Part shown: in pieces, positions 15,727-24,076 of the stretch | Numbering within the stretch: the first letter of the stretch is position 1 | Layout of the letters: the number at the start of each line of letters is the position of its first letter | From: an uncultured Dehalococcoidia bacterium | Lineage (GTDB): Bacteria; Chloroflexota; Dehalococcoidia; Tepidiformales; Tepidiformaceae | NCBI GenBank assembly: GCA_938015525.1 | Contig: CALLPC010000016.1 | Coordinates: forward strand, 1 to 54,203 | Direction: 5' to 3' | Length of the DNA: 54,203 bases | The notes under the pieces: generated by a model | What the model was told of the DNA's origin: nothing | The model's database searches: none | What the model saw: only the letters and a program-made list of their open reading frames with translations | Program-made: the position numbers and the translations under genes

Positions 15727-17150
15727 TCCAGGCGGGGCGGAGAGACCTGTTCGGGGTGATACCTCCAGGTCCAGTTGCCATCGGGGCGGCCGGGGTGATT
15801 CATCCGGTGTTCACTGCCCAGCGCCAGCACGTCCTGCATCGGAATGACCGCAGTCTCTGCGACGGAGTACATGGCCGCACGGACCATGTCGTCGACAATC
15901 GTCGAGCCGTCGATGCCGAGTTCGCGGCGGACGTTGTCGCGCTCCCACTCGGGCAGGTGCTGCCACCAGCCAAGCGTGGTGTCATTGTCATGAGTGCCGG
16001 TATAGACGACCTGGTTCTCACGGTGATTGCGCGGTAGGTAGGGGTTCTCCGGGTCGCCGCCGAACGCGAACTGGAGAACAGCCATCCCGGGATATCCGAG
16101 CTCGTCGCGGAGGGCGCGGACGTCGTCGGTGATGATGCCGAGGTCTTCGACGATGATGGGCAGGCGCCCCAGCCGGGCTTCGAGGGCATCGAACAGCTCG
16201 CGGCCAGGGCCGGGCACCCAGGCGCCGTTGACGGCGGTGGACTCGTTTGCCGGGATGTGCCAGGCAGCAACGAAGCCGCGAAAGTGGTCGACCCGGACGG
16301 CATCGAACAGTTCGAGGGCGCGACGGAAACGGGCGACCCACCACGCGTAGCCGTCCGCACGCATTGCCTCCCAGTCGTAAAGGGGGTTTCCCCAGCGTTG
16401 CCCGGTCTCGCTGAAAGCATCCGGCGGCACGCCGGCTACGACCGCGGGTTCACCCCGGCCGTCGAGCAGGAAGAGGCCGCGGCGGGACCAGTGATCGGCG
16501 CTGTCGCGGTCGACGAAGATCGGCATGTCACCGATGAGGAGGATGCCGCGTGCGTGCGCCGCGGCCCGCAGTTCCTGCCACTGGGCATCGAAGACGTACT
16601 GGAGGAAGCGGTGGAAGTCGGCTTCTTCCGCGAGTGCGGTGCCGGGCAGGGGCCGGCGAGGCGGGTAGCTCCGGAATTCGTCGGGCCATTCCCACCATGG
16701 CTGCCCGGTCAGCTCGCGAAGAGCTTCAAAGAGGACATAGTCCGGGAGCCAGGGCCGGCTCGCGGCGAACGATTCGAACGTGTCGCGGCCGCCGTCGGCC
16801 AGGAAACGCTCGAACGCGCGGCGCAGGATGGGAGCCCGGAGCGCGCGAGCAGCAGCGAAATCCGCGCGATTCCGGCTGCCGGTGTCCGGGATGGCCGCCT
16901 CGGCGCGGGTGAGCCAGCCGCGGCGTGCGAGCCAATCGAGGTCGATGAGCCGACCGTCGCCGGCGAAGGCCGAACGGCCAGCGTAGGGGGAGTCGAAGGG
17001 GCCGGGCGGGCAGATGGGCAGCATCTGCCAGGCGCCAGCACCGGCCGCGCTGATGAGGTCGAGGAAGCGCAGTGCCGGCTCGCCCAGGGTGCCGGGATGC
17101 GGGAGAGATGTCGGGTGGAGCAGGATGCCCCAGAGCCTGCGGCCCATCAT
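15675..17150 (-). CDS. malQ: 4-alpha-glucanotransferase (amylomaltase)
   Basis: 491 residues, GH77 family. It moves alpha-1,4-glucan segments between acceptors in glycogen or maltodextrin metabolism. The start GILLHPTSLPHPGTLG is the family signature. The catalytic nucleophile lies in RVDHFRG, the acid/base in IIVEDLG and the stabilising Asp in THDNDT. Length is normal for the short bacterial form. Its ATG overlaps the TGA of pgi in an ATGA junction, so the two enzymes are made together, linking glucan remodelling to entry of glucose phosphates into glycolysis. Confidence 0.95.
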   Translation of the reverse strand: MMGRRLWGILLHPTSLPHPGTLGEPALRFLDLISAAGAGAWQMLPICPPGPFDSPYAGRSAFAGDGRLIDLDWLARRGWLTRAEAAIPDTGSRNRADFAAARALRAPILRRAFERFLADGGRDTFESFAASRPWLPDYVLFEALRELTGQPWWEWPDEFRSYPPRRPLPGTALAEEADFHRFLQYVFDAQWQELRAAAHARGILLIGDMPIFVDRDSADHWSRRGLFLLDGRGEPAVVAGVPPDAFSETGQRWGNPLYDWEAMRADGYAWWVARFRRALELFDAVRVDHFRGFVAAWHIPANESTAVNGAWVPGPGRELFDALEARLGRLPIIVEDLGIITDDVRALRDELGYPGMAVLQFAFGGDPENPYLPRNHRENQVVYTGTHDNDTTLGWWQHLPEWERDNVRRELGIDGSTIVDDMVRAAMYSVAETAVIPMQDVLALGSEHRMNHPGRPDGNWTWRYHPEQVSPPRLEWFAALARESGRSMADS

Positions 17151-18676
17151 CGTGTGGCGGCCAGCGCTTCGAGGTCGGCGAGGGAGAGGCGGGCCACACG
17201 GCGCCCGTGTTCCAGGAGGGCCGCGATGTCGCCGCGAGCCTGGGCAGCTTCGAGCTGGCCGAAGGTGTAGGGCTCCCCGGGCACCGGGATGTCGCTCTCG
17301 GGCGGCTCTTCGATCACGAGGAAGACGCCGGTGTTCGGACCGCCTTTGTGGAGCTGGCCGGTAGAGTGGAGGTAGCGAGGGCCGAACCCCACCGTGGTGG
17401 CGATGCGGAGCCGGTCGCGGAACGCGTGGCGGGCGCGTTCGAGGCGGTCGGCCGTTGCGCGGTCGCGGGGGAGGTAGGCCAAGATGGCCAGGTAATCGCC
17501 CGGGCGGGCCGAGCCGAGGACCTCACCCGGCGGTGCGGTGACCGGCTCGCCGATGCCCCCCTCCAGGGCGCGGCGCGCGTTGCGCTTCGACTCCTCGACG
17601 TTCGGCTGGTCGAAGGGGTTGATCCCGAGGATGTGACCCGCAATCGCCGTCGCGAACTCCCAGCGAAAGAACTCGGCGCCCAGGTCGAGCGGGCCGACTG
17701 CGGGCAGACGGACGACCGGATGCCCGGCGGCCTCGAGATCATCGAGGCCGTCGAGTGGTCCGTAGGCGATGAAGAGGCGGTCGGTGCCGTACGCGGAGGG
17801 GGGGCCGATGCGTTCGCCCTCGACGGGCAGGATGCCGCGGCATTGCTTGCCGGTCGACTCGGCGACGAGCTGTTCCACCCAGTGGCCGAGCGTTTCGACG
17901 GCGTGCGGGAGGAACAGGGTGAGCTTGTCGCGGCCCGCCAGCGCCGCCTCTGCCATGACGGCGCCGAGCCACGCCCCGGGGTTCTCCTCCAGGCTTCGGC
18001 GCTGCTGGCAGGCGTGGACCATCTGGCCGACGCGGCCGAACATGCCGGGCACATCGACCCCGCAGAGGACCGCCGGGACGAGGCCGAAAAACGAAAGGGC
18101 GGAGAACCGGCCTCCAATGTCGGGAGGGTTGAGGAAGAGGTGCGGGATGCCGAGGCGGTGGGCTTCCGATTCCAGGGGCGTGCCGGGGTCTGTGATGACG
18201 ACGAAGCGGGAGGGAGCCGGGATGCGGTCGCGCATGAGGGCGAACTGGCTCCGTGTTTCGATCGTCGTGCCGGACTTGCTGGAGACGGCCACAGCGGTGC
18301 GGGCGAGGTCGACGCGGCCCAGGACGGCAGTCACCTGGCGAGGGTCGGTGGAATCGAGGAGTTCGAAGCGAAGCCCGCCCTCGGCTGGCCCGAATGAGGA
18401 CGTCATCACCTCCGGGGCAAGGCTGGAGCCACCCATCCCAAGGAGGAGGAGCGTCTCGCAGCCTTCGGCCCGGAGGCGGTCGCGCAGGTCCGCCATCGCG
18501 GGAAGACGTGGGAACATCTGCTGGTGGACTGTGAGCCAGCCAAGTCGGTCGGCGCACTCTGCAGGCTCAGGCTGCCAAACGGTGTGGTCGCGGGCCCAGA
18601 CCCGGCCGACGATGTCGGCGGAGGCCAAGGATTCGAGCCGCGTGCGGACTGCAGACTGGAGCGAATCCGGGAGCAT
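17147..18676 (-). CDS. pgi: Glucose-6-phosphate isomerase (form usually fused to transaldolase)
   Basis: 509 residues. It interconverts glucose-6-phosphate and fructose-6-phosphate. SIS-domain motifs are LLLLGMGGSSLAPEV (about 76-90) and VSSKSGTTIETRSQF (about 131-145). The catalytic Glu region lies near GINPFDQPNVEESK (about 351-364), and a Lys lies in TGQLHKGGPNTGVF (about 440-453). From memory, this sequence type matches the C-terminal half of fused transaldolase/glucose-6-phosphate isomerase proteins; here it stands alone. GGAGG precedes the ATG, and a TATCGT box (minus strand, 18709-18704) could be its -10. It is the first gene of a two-gene operon with malQ. Confidence 0.92.
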   Translation of the reverse strand: MLPDSLQSAVRTRLESLASADIVGRVWARDHTVWQPEPAECADRLGWLTVHQQMFPRLPAMADLRDRLRAEGCETLLLLGMGGSSLAPEVMTSSFGPAEGGLRFELLDSTDPRQVTAVLGRVDLARTAVAVSSKSGTTIETRSQFALMRDRIPAPSRFVVITDPGTPLESEAHRLGIPHLFLNPPDIGGRFSALSFFGLVPAVLCGVDVPGMFGRVGQMVHACQQRRSLEENPGAWLGAVMAEAALAGRDKLTLFLPHAVETLGHWVEQLVAESTGKQCRGILPVEGERIGPPSAYGTDRLFIAYGPLDGLDDLEAAGHPVVRLPAVGPLDLGAEFFRWEFATAIAGHILGINPFDQPNVEESKRNARRALEGGIGEPVTAPPGEVLGSARPGDYLAILAYLPRDRATADRLERARHAFRDRLRIATTVGFGPRYLHSTGQLHKGGPNTGVFLVIEEPPESDIPVPGEPYTFGQLEAAQARGDIAALLEHGRRVARLSLADLEALAATR

Positions 18677-19098
18677 CGGACCTCCGGCGAGGTGGTGGAC
18701 CTAACGATACCGGAGGCGCGGTGAACGGACAGGAGGGGTGGGAGGACGGACGGTCTGCTCGCCGGCGAGGATGACGCGCTCCCGGGGAACGATGCCAGTG
18801 CGAGGTTCGAGCCGGTGGGGCAGGGGGAGGGGCCGGCGGAACGGGAGGGGCTCGGGCGACATGGACATCCCACCCACATTTTCGGCCCCGCCATGCGGAA
18901 AATCCCGCCGGAGGCGTTGCGAGCTGGAAACGCTCGGGTGACGGACGAGTGGCGACCTGCCCCGCTCCCGGAACCGTGTTCGGGCTTGCCCCGGCAGATT
19001 TCGGGTTTTCATGGAGTGAACGGGATGGAGCCGGATGCCGAATATCGAAGTACTACCGGCTGCGCCGCAGGGAGCCGCCGAACGGGGAGTCCGCACCG
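18677..19098. other. Region between pgi and the small Cys proteins
   Basis: About 420 bp. It holds a possible pgi promoter (TATCGT on the minus strand at 18709-18704) and a weak 55-residue minus-strand frame (18868-18701) with G/C-ending codons but no good ribosome site. The rest, up to the GGGGAG ribosome site before 19099, shows no recognisable gene or terminator. Confidence 0.3.
18701..18868 (-). CDS. Doubtful 55-residue Pro/Arg-rich ORF upstream of pgi
   Basis: Frame from ATG 18868 to TAG 18701, ending 24 bp before pgi. Codons are largely G/C-ending, and one part (GIVPRERVILAGEQTV) looks natural. The rest is Pro/Arg-rich, and only GTGGGTGGG directly abuts the ATG. It may be a short leader gene of the pgi-malQ operon or a chance frame. 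No family recognised. Confidence 0.2.
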   Translation of the reverse strand: MSMSPEPLPFRRPLPLPHRLEPRTGIVPRERVILAGEQTVRPPTPPVRSPRLRYR

Positions 19099-19290
19099 AT
19101 GCAGGGGCACATGCGCATCTGTCAGCACTGCAGGACGCCGTACGACTGGCGCCGTTCGCCGAGCGCTTACTTGAAGATGACGTATTGCGGGAGCCTGTGC
19201 GAACGGGCTGACCTCGGCTTCACGATCGAGACGCTGCTGCGGGAAGCCGACGTCATCCGCAGGGAGTGGCGGGCCCTGTTCGCCGCCTGA
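19099..19290 (+). CDS. Small four-cysteine (zinc-ribbon-like) protein, copy 1
   Basis: 63 residues from ATG 19099, with GGGGAG 9 bases upstream (ATG 19111 is an alternative). The core is ICQHCRTPYDWRRSPS, then KMTYCGSLCERADLGFTIET: a CxxC pair followed 18 residues later by CxxxC. That is the arrangement of a small zinc ribbon of the xYCSxxC type. A charged helical tail follows. There is no signal peptide, so it should be cytoplasmic. The gene at 19427 encodes a clear paralogue. I do not recognise a named family; a nucleic-acid or protein-interaction adaptor is possible. Confidence 0.75.
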   Translation: MQGHMRICQHCRTPYDWRRSPSAYLKMTYCGSLCERADLGFTIETLLREADVIRREWRALFAA

Positions 19291-19312
19291 ATCGTTGCAT
19301 GCGTCGGCTGTG

Positions 19313-19352
19313 GGTTCGTAAGCGAAGCGGGTGTACGTCGCTTTACGAAACC
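19313..19352. repeat. Imperfect inverted repeat between the two Cys-protein genes
   Basis: GGTTCGTAAGCGA (19313-19325) is mirrored by TCGCTTTACGAAACC (19338-19352), with a 12-base centre. Two single-base bulges interrupt a 13-bp stem. It is relatively AT-rich and lies 75 bases before the second gene, so it could be an operator or an mRNA hairpin. Confidence 0.45.
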
Positions 19353-19426
19353 GACTGCCGGCCTCTACGCTGGAAGGGCACGGACGGCAACCGCGAGACG
19401 GCCAAGCCGGCACAGGAGGCACCACC

Positions 19427-19654
19427 ATGGAGACGCCCATCGGCCCCGGCCCAGCCGGGATGAACCTGAACAATATCCGAGTATGCGCGCGGTGCGGCCT
19501 CCGCTACGACTGGCGGAAGTCGCCGAGCGGGATGAAGATGACGTACTGTTCGTCGCTCTGCGAGAAAGCAGACCTCGGCTTTACGGTCGAGGCGCTCATC
19601 CGCTGGGAGCGGGAGTCCGCCGCGAAGGAGACGGTCGCCCCGGCATCCGAATGA
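19427..19654 (+). CDS. Small four-cysteine (zinc-ribbon-like) protein, copy 2
   Basis: 75 residues; ATG 19427 with AGGAGG nine bases upstream. The core VCARCGLRYDWRKSPS and KMTYCSSLCEKADLGFTVEA repeats that of copy 1: CxxC then CxxxC with 17 residues between, and conserved YDWR+SPS, KMTYC and ADLGFT blocks. The N-terminal 20 residues (Gly/Pro-rich) and the acidic tail differ from copy 1. The two genes probably arose by tandem duplication and diverged at the ends. A strong terminator follows at 19680. Confidence 0.8.
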   Translation: METPIGPGPAGMNLNNIRVCARCGLRYDWRKSPSGMKMTYCSSLCEKADLGFTVEALIRWERESAAKETVAPASE

Positions 19655-19679
19655 CCCCGCAGACCCGGACGAGGCATGC

Positions 19680-19715
19680 ACGGGCCCGGCTCAGATGAGC
19701 CGGGCCCGTCGTTTT
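19680..19715. terminator. Bidirectional intrinsic terminator
   Basis: 14-bp perfect stem ACGGGCCCGGCTCA (19680-19693) with TGAGCCGGGCCCGT (19696-19709), GA loop, followed by CGTTTT. It lies between the convergent Cys-protein and rhodanese genes and can serve both. Confidence 0.9.
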
Positions 19716-19739
19716 CCCGGGAGCCCGCAGAGCTACCGC

Positions 19740-20576
19740 TTACTCCAGCGTGAGCGGGGTATCGTCGCGGTTCGCCCAGTCGCGCATCGAGCCGTCGTAA
19801 ACGCGGACGTCATCGTAGCCGACGAGAGTCATGGCGAAGGCCGCGTGGGCGGCGCGGATGCCGCCCTGGCAGTAGGTGATGGTGGCTCGGTCCCGCGTGA
19901 AGCCGGCGTCTGTGAGGAGCTGCTCGATCTCCTCGGCGGGGAGAAACCGCCGGGTGTCGGCGGTCTCGACGAACCGGACCCATTCCAGGTGCTTTGCGCC
20001 GGGCACGCGGCCGACCCGGCGATTGCCCCGGTCATTCGTGCCGTCCCACTCGGCATCGGTACGGGCATCGAGGATTTGGCAGGCCGGGTCTCCGATACGG
20101 CGTTTGAGATAGTCGGCGTCGGCGATGAGGCCGGGATTTGGGCGGGCAGTGAAGATGGCAGGCTTGGGCCGCGTGGCGTGGAAGGTGATGGGCCGACCTT
20201 CGGTGAGCCAGCGGTGCCAGCCCCCGTTCAGCACTTTCACATTCGCGTGGCCGTAATAGTTGAGCACCCACCAGAGACGCGCGGCCACGAGGGCGTTGTT
20301 ATCATCGTAGGTCACGACGAGCGTGTCGTTGGAGACACCGAGCCTGCTCATGAGCGCCTCGAACTCAGCGGGAGGCATCACGAAGGTGCCGTGGTCCGCA
20401 CCCGGCGGCCCGGCCTCCTTGATGTAGTAGTGGACGGGGAGGTGGACGGCGCCGGGGATATGGGCGCGACGGTACGCCTCGAGGACGGCACAGTCGATGA
20501 TGCGGACGCCGGGGTCGTCCAAGTGCTGGCTGAGCCAGTCAGGTTCGGCAAGGAGTTCGGGGCGCGCGTAGCTCAT
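19740..20576 (-). CDS. Thiosulfate/3-mercaptopyruvate sulfurtransferase (two-domain rhodanese)
   Basis: 278 residues with two rhodanese domains. The first (about 8-130) is structural and lacks the active cysteine, having Asp at the loop (VTYDDNNALVA). The second (about 145-275) has the catalytic loop YCQGGIR with Cys236. The CRSGTR-type loop usual for thiosulfate sulfurtransferase is here CQGGIR, as in the SseA/TST class. It transfers sulfane sulfur, for example from thiosulfate to cyanide or to protein thiols. GGGAGG lies 6 bases before the ATG. It is downstream of PBP1A on the same strand with 56 bp between. Confidence 0.92.
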   Translation of the reverse strand: MSYARPELLAEPDWLSQHLDDPGVRIIDCAVLEAYRRAHIPGAVHLPVHYYIKEAGPPGADHGTFVMPPAEFEALMSRLGVSNDTLVVTYDDNNALVAARLWWVLNYYGHANVKVLNGGWHRWLTEGRPITFHATRPKPAIFTARPNPGLIADADYLKRRIGDPACQILDARTDAEWDGTNDRGNRRVGRVPGAKHLEWVRFVETADTRRFLPAEEIEQLLTDAGFTRDRATITYCQGGIRAAHAAFAMTLVGYDDVRVYDGSMRDWANRDDTPLTLE

Positions 20577-20632
20577 GGCCAGCCTCCCGGCGAGGGTTTG
20601 GCGCTGAGTGTACGCCCCGCGCGGGCCGGGGG

Positions 20633-23600
20633 TCAGGGCCCGGGCGAGGGAGTCGGCGTCGCGGTGGGGGTCGGGGTGAGGACGTTGTTCGGGATGCCGC
20701 CGAACGGCGTCGGCGTGGCGCCTGGAAACGGCGGACCGCCCCGGCGGATGTTGATGTAAACCTGCAGCGAGAGGCCTTTCCCGTCGTTGGTCGAGAGGCG
20801 AAGCGTGTAGACGCCGTCCTCGAGCCCGTTGAGCCGGATGGTGCCGAGGACCCCATTTTCGACCTTCACCGTCCCTTCGCCGATGGTCTTCCATTCGGTC
20901 GGGGTGGAGGTGCGGCCGAGTTCGAGCTTCCAGTTCTTCAGGTTTGGCGGGTTGACGGTCCCGATGACCTCCGTATCGCCGGAGATGGTGCGGCCCGTGG
21001 TGATGTTGTTGATCGCGATTGCGGCGAGGCCGGTGCTCTTCTCTTTCGGTGCTATCGGGATGTTCCGTTTTTGGGCGAGCTCTTCTGCAAGCTCGGCCTT
21101 GAAGGACGGGAGCTTGACGAACTTCTGCATCTTGCGGAACTCGGCCGGCGTCTGTTCGGTGGCGAGGAGGCCGTTGCGGCTATCGACTTCTTTTTCCTCG
21201 CATTCGGATTCGTAGGTGACGTCGACCCGGACCCAGGCGGTGACGACCTGGTCGCAGTACTTGAAGTCAGGGCCGAGGTTCCGGTCGGTGGCGGGAGTCT
21301 GGAACTCCCGCTGGGCGACGTTGCGGGGCTGGAGGTCGGAGAAACCTTTGCCGACATCGGGGACGCCGCGCGCCGCGAGCGTTTCATGGTAGAAGCCCAT
21401 CCAGTTCTTCCACAGGCGAACGGTGGTGTTGGCGGCGGCAAACTGGCGGTCATTGACGAGCTCATTGGTGGCATTGCCGACCCAGACGGCGGTGGCGGCG
21501 TGGCGACTGTAGCCGGTCATCCAGGTTTCGAGGGTATCGGCAGCAGAGAGCGGGCCCTGCTGCGTGCCCGTCTTGACCCCGGACGGGATGCGCTGACCGT
21601 TGGCATAGAAATCGAGCCCGAGGTCGTTATTGCTACCGCCGCAGCCCCAGATGATGAAGCGTGCGGTGCAGTCGGACATGATGCTGTGGAGGAGCCAGAC
21701 GGACCCTGCGTCGACTACCTGGCGGGTCTCGGGCTCGCCCTGGCGGAAGATGACGTTGCCGTCCTTGTCGCGTACTTCGAGGATGACGATGGGGTCGAGC
21801 TCCCGCGTGCCTTCGATGCGGATGTAGCCTTTTTCGAAGAGGAGCTTTTGCTCGAGGGCAAGCTCGTAGTTGGCGCCGGTATCGAGGGCGGTGCTTTTCA
21901 GGTCGGAGACTTTCACGTAACGAGCGAGGGAAGGGACGCCGACCATCTTGCCCATGTTGGCGATGGTGGCGTTCATGTAAGCCATGTCGATAGCTCTGAT
22001 GTTCGCCCCGCCGGTGGCGATAGAGGCGCCGTAGGTGACGTCGGGGTGGGAGCGGAACGTCGGGTCGAAGCGCTGCTCGAGCGTCGTGATGCCGAGCGCC
22101 TTGGCCATTTTGATGACGTTGTCGACGCCGGCTTCCTGGGCGGCCCGGAAGGCCGGGACGTTCTGCGAGCCGCCCAGCGCGGCGCGCGCGGAGATGAGGC
22201 CTTCGCTCTTCTCAGCATCGCGGCGGGGGTTTTCGATAGCGGTGCCTTCGACGGTGAGCGGGCTCGTATCCCAGAAGATGCTCATGGGCGCTTTTTTGAG
22301 CACGTCGAACCAGGTGAGGTAGACGGCTGGTTTGAAGGAGGAGCCGGGCTGGTTGATCTCGACGAGCTGGTCGATTTCGCCCGCGACGCGGCGGTCCGAC
22401 CGGTAGGACGGGTCTCGGTTGGGGGCGTAGACGATGACCTGGCCGGTCGACGGCTCGATGGTGACGATGGCAGCGTTGTGGCACTCGCAGCCCGCTTCGA
22501 GACCGGCGGCGATGAAGCCGCGGGCCATCTCCATCGCCTTCGCGGTCAGCTCCCAGTCGAGCGTCGACGTCACTTTGTAGCCAGCCATGTGGACGCTGGT
22601 CTTGCAGTCCGAGGCAGACGGGATTTTTGGCAGGATGCCGGCCTCGCACATGCGGACAAGGCGGGGCTCGACCTGATTGTCGACGAAGGCCTCGGCACGC
22701 TGGGGGTTGGAACCGAGGTAGACGCGAACCTCCTCGGCCTTTGCGGCAGCAGCCTGCTCCGGCGTGGCCCGACCGTGACGGACCATCAGGTCGAGCACGT
22801 CCTCCTGGCGGGCCTTGGCGTTGCCGTCGACGATGCCGCGCCCGAGCTCATCGATGATGCATTCGCCTCGTTCGTCTTTCCGGCAGTTCAGGCGGGGGTG
22901 GTAGGCGGTCGGCGCCTGGGGGATGCCCGCGAGGAGGGCGGCCTCTGCGAGGGTGAGCTCCTTCGCGGGCTTGCGGAAGTAGCCCTGGGCCGCCGCTTCG
23001 ACGCCGATGTACCGGTCGGCGTAGCTGATCTGATTCAGATACCAGGTGAGGATTTGCTCCTTCGTGTAGTCGCGCTCGAGCTCGATGGCGTAGGCGATTT
23101 CGCGGAGCTTACGGTCGAGCGTCCTCTCGGCGGTGACGCAGGCGTTCCGATTGTCGCCGTCCTCGGCGACGGACGGGCAAATGTAGACGTTCTTGATGAG
23201 CTGCTGGGTGATGGAGGAGCCCCCGGTGCCGGCACCGAAGTCGTTCAGGATGTAGTTTTCGTACGCCGCACGGACGAGGCCCTTGAGGTTGATGCCGGGG
23301 TGCGTCCAGAACGAGTTGTCCTCGGTGGAGACCGTCGCCTCGATCATCCATGGCGATATCTGGTCGAGGGTGACCGGGTTGAGAAGCTGCGCGTTTGGGT
23401 TGGAAAGGGTCGCGAGGAGGACCCCTTTCTCGGGCCCGCCGCGGTCGTAGACCTCCGTCGGCACGGAGGAGACTTCGAGCAGCTTTTGCTCGATAGGCAC
23501 GTAGTCTTTCGCGTACGAGTTGTAGACCGTGAAGAGTGCGCCGAGCGCCCCGGCAGCGGAGACGGCGCCGAGGCCGATGAGTGCGAGGAGCGCAATCAGC

Positions 23601-23671
23601 AGCGGGCGCGCTCGGCTCCCCCCGGTTCGGCGGCGTTCACGGAGCCGGCGGCGCACGACCACGCCGGTCAT
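20633..23671 (-). CDS. Class A penicillin-binding protein (bifunctional transglycosylase/transpeptidase)
   Basis: 1012 residues from ATG 23671, with AGGGGG upstream. It polymerises and cross-links peptidoglycan outside the cytoplasmic membrane. Basic N-terminus, one membrane helix (about 22-50), GT51 transglycosylase with catalytic Glu117 in STEDNSFWTHPGI and GGSSITQQLIKN. The transpeptidase has SxxK at Ser444-Lys447 (QPGSSFKP), SxN at 502-504 and KTG at 700-702. The C-terminal 230 residues hold an Ig-like module (about 915-985) and a Thr/Pro-rich tail, unlike short PBP1a. Several extracellular cysteines (in pairs near 263/271 and 394/396) suggest disulfides. Long wall-facing tails are common in single-membrane bacteria. 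Confidence 0.93.
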   Translation of the reverse strand: MTGVVVRRRLRERRRTGGSRARPLLIALLALIGLGAVSAAGALGALFTVYNSYAKDYVPIEQKLLEVSSVPTEVYDRGGPEKGVLLATLSNPNAQLLNPVTLDQISPWMIEATVSTEDNSFWTHPGINLKGLVRAAYENYILNDFGAGTGGSSITQQLIKNVYICPSVAEDGDNRNACVTAERTLDRKLREIAYAIELERDYTKEQILTWYLNQISYADRYIGVEAAAQGYFRKPAKELTLAEAALLAGIPQAPTAYHPRLNCRKDERGECIIDELGRGIVDGNAKARQEDVLDLMVRHGRATPEQAAAAKAEEVRVYLGSNPQRAEAFVDNQVEPRLVRMCEAGILPKIPSASDCKTSVHMAGYKVTSTLDWELTAKAMEMARGFIAAGLEAGCECHNAAIVTIEPSTGQVIVYAPNRDPSYRSDRRVAGEIDQLVEINQPGSSFKPAVYLTWFDVLKKAPMSIFWDTSPLTVEGTAIENPRRDAEKSEGLISARAALGGSQNVPAFRAAQEAGVDNVIKMAKALGITTLEQRFDPTFRSHPDVTYGASIATGGANIRAIDMAYMNATIANMGKMVGVPSLARYVKVSDLKSTALDTGANYELALEQKLLFEKGYIRIEGTRELDPIVILEVRDKDGNVIFRQGEPETRQVVDAGSVWLLHSIMSDCTARFIIWGCGGSNNDLGLDFYANGQRIPSGVKTGTQQGPLSAADTLETWMTGYSRHAATAVWVGNATNELVNDRQFAAANTTVRLWKNWMGFYHETLAARGVPDVGKGFSDLQPRNVAQREFQTPATDRNLGPDFKYCDQVVTAWVRVDVTYESECEEKEVDSRNGLLATEQTPAEFRKMQKFVKLPSFKAELAEELAQKRNIPIAPKEKSTGLAAIAINNITTGRTISGDTEVIGTVNPPNLKNWKLELGRTSTPTEWKTIGEGTVKVENGVLGTIRLNGLEDGVYTLRLSTNDGKGLSLQVYINIRRGGPPFPGATPTPFGGIPNNVLTPTPTATPTPSPGP

Positions 23672-23775
23672 CGAGGAAGACCCCCTGTTCGCTGAGGGCG
23701 GATGCGAGACATCGCATCGGAGGGTAGCAGACCCGCCCGGCTGACTACACGGCGGCAGGTAAGCGTGGCTTCGCC

Positions 23776-23781
23776 TATTCT
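23776..23781 (+). promoter_or_regulatory. -10-like box giving a leaderless gatC
   Basis: TATTCT ends 7 bases before the gatC ATG, so transcription would begin at or next to the start codon. There is no ribosome-binding site in the gap. No clear -35 is seen. Confidence 0.35.
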
Positions 23782-23788
23782 TGACGGC

Positions 23789-24076
23789 ATGGCGCTGACC
23801 CGTGATGACGTGCTGCACATCGCCCGGCTGGCGCGTATCGCCCTCGACGAAGCCGAAGTCGAACAGTTCCGGGCGCAACTTTCCGGCATCCTCGAGCACT
23901 TCCAGGCCCTGGCCGCCGTGGATACCGAGGGCATCGAACCCACGGCCCACCCCCTGCCGCTCGCGAACGTGATGCGGGAGGACGTGGTACAGCCTTCGCT
24001 CCTGCGCGACGAGGTGCTTGCGAACGCCCCGCTGTGCGAGGACGGCTACTTCCGGGTACGGGCGGTGCTGGAATGA
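23789..24076 (+). CDS. gatC: Asp/Glu-tRNA amidotransferase subunit C
   Basis: 95 residues. The small helical subunit that stabilises GatA in the complex amidating misacylated Asp-tRNA(Asn) or Glu-tRNA(Gln). Signature VLHIARLARIALDEAEVEQF at the N-terminus and the C-terminal LRDEVLANAPLCEDGYFRV are typical, as is the length. No Shine-Dalgarno precedes the ATG, which sits right behind a -10-like box. Its TGA overlaps the gatA ATG (ATGA), so subunits C and A are coupled. No gatB is found in the window. Confidence 0.93.
   Translation: MALTRDDVLHIARLARIALDEAEVEQFRAQLSGILEHFQALAAVDTEGIEPTAHPLPLANVMREDVVQPSLLRDEVLANAPLCEDGYFRVRAVLE

Noticed and set aside
21071..23695. 874-codon plus-strand open frame antisense to PBP1A
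   Set aside because: PBP1A has unmistakable motifs on the minus strand; the antisense frame is Asp/Glu/Gly/Val-rich without domains, a usual effect of high GC at third codon positions.
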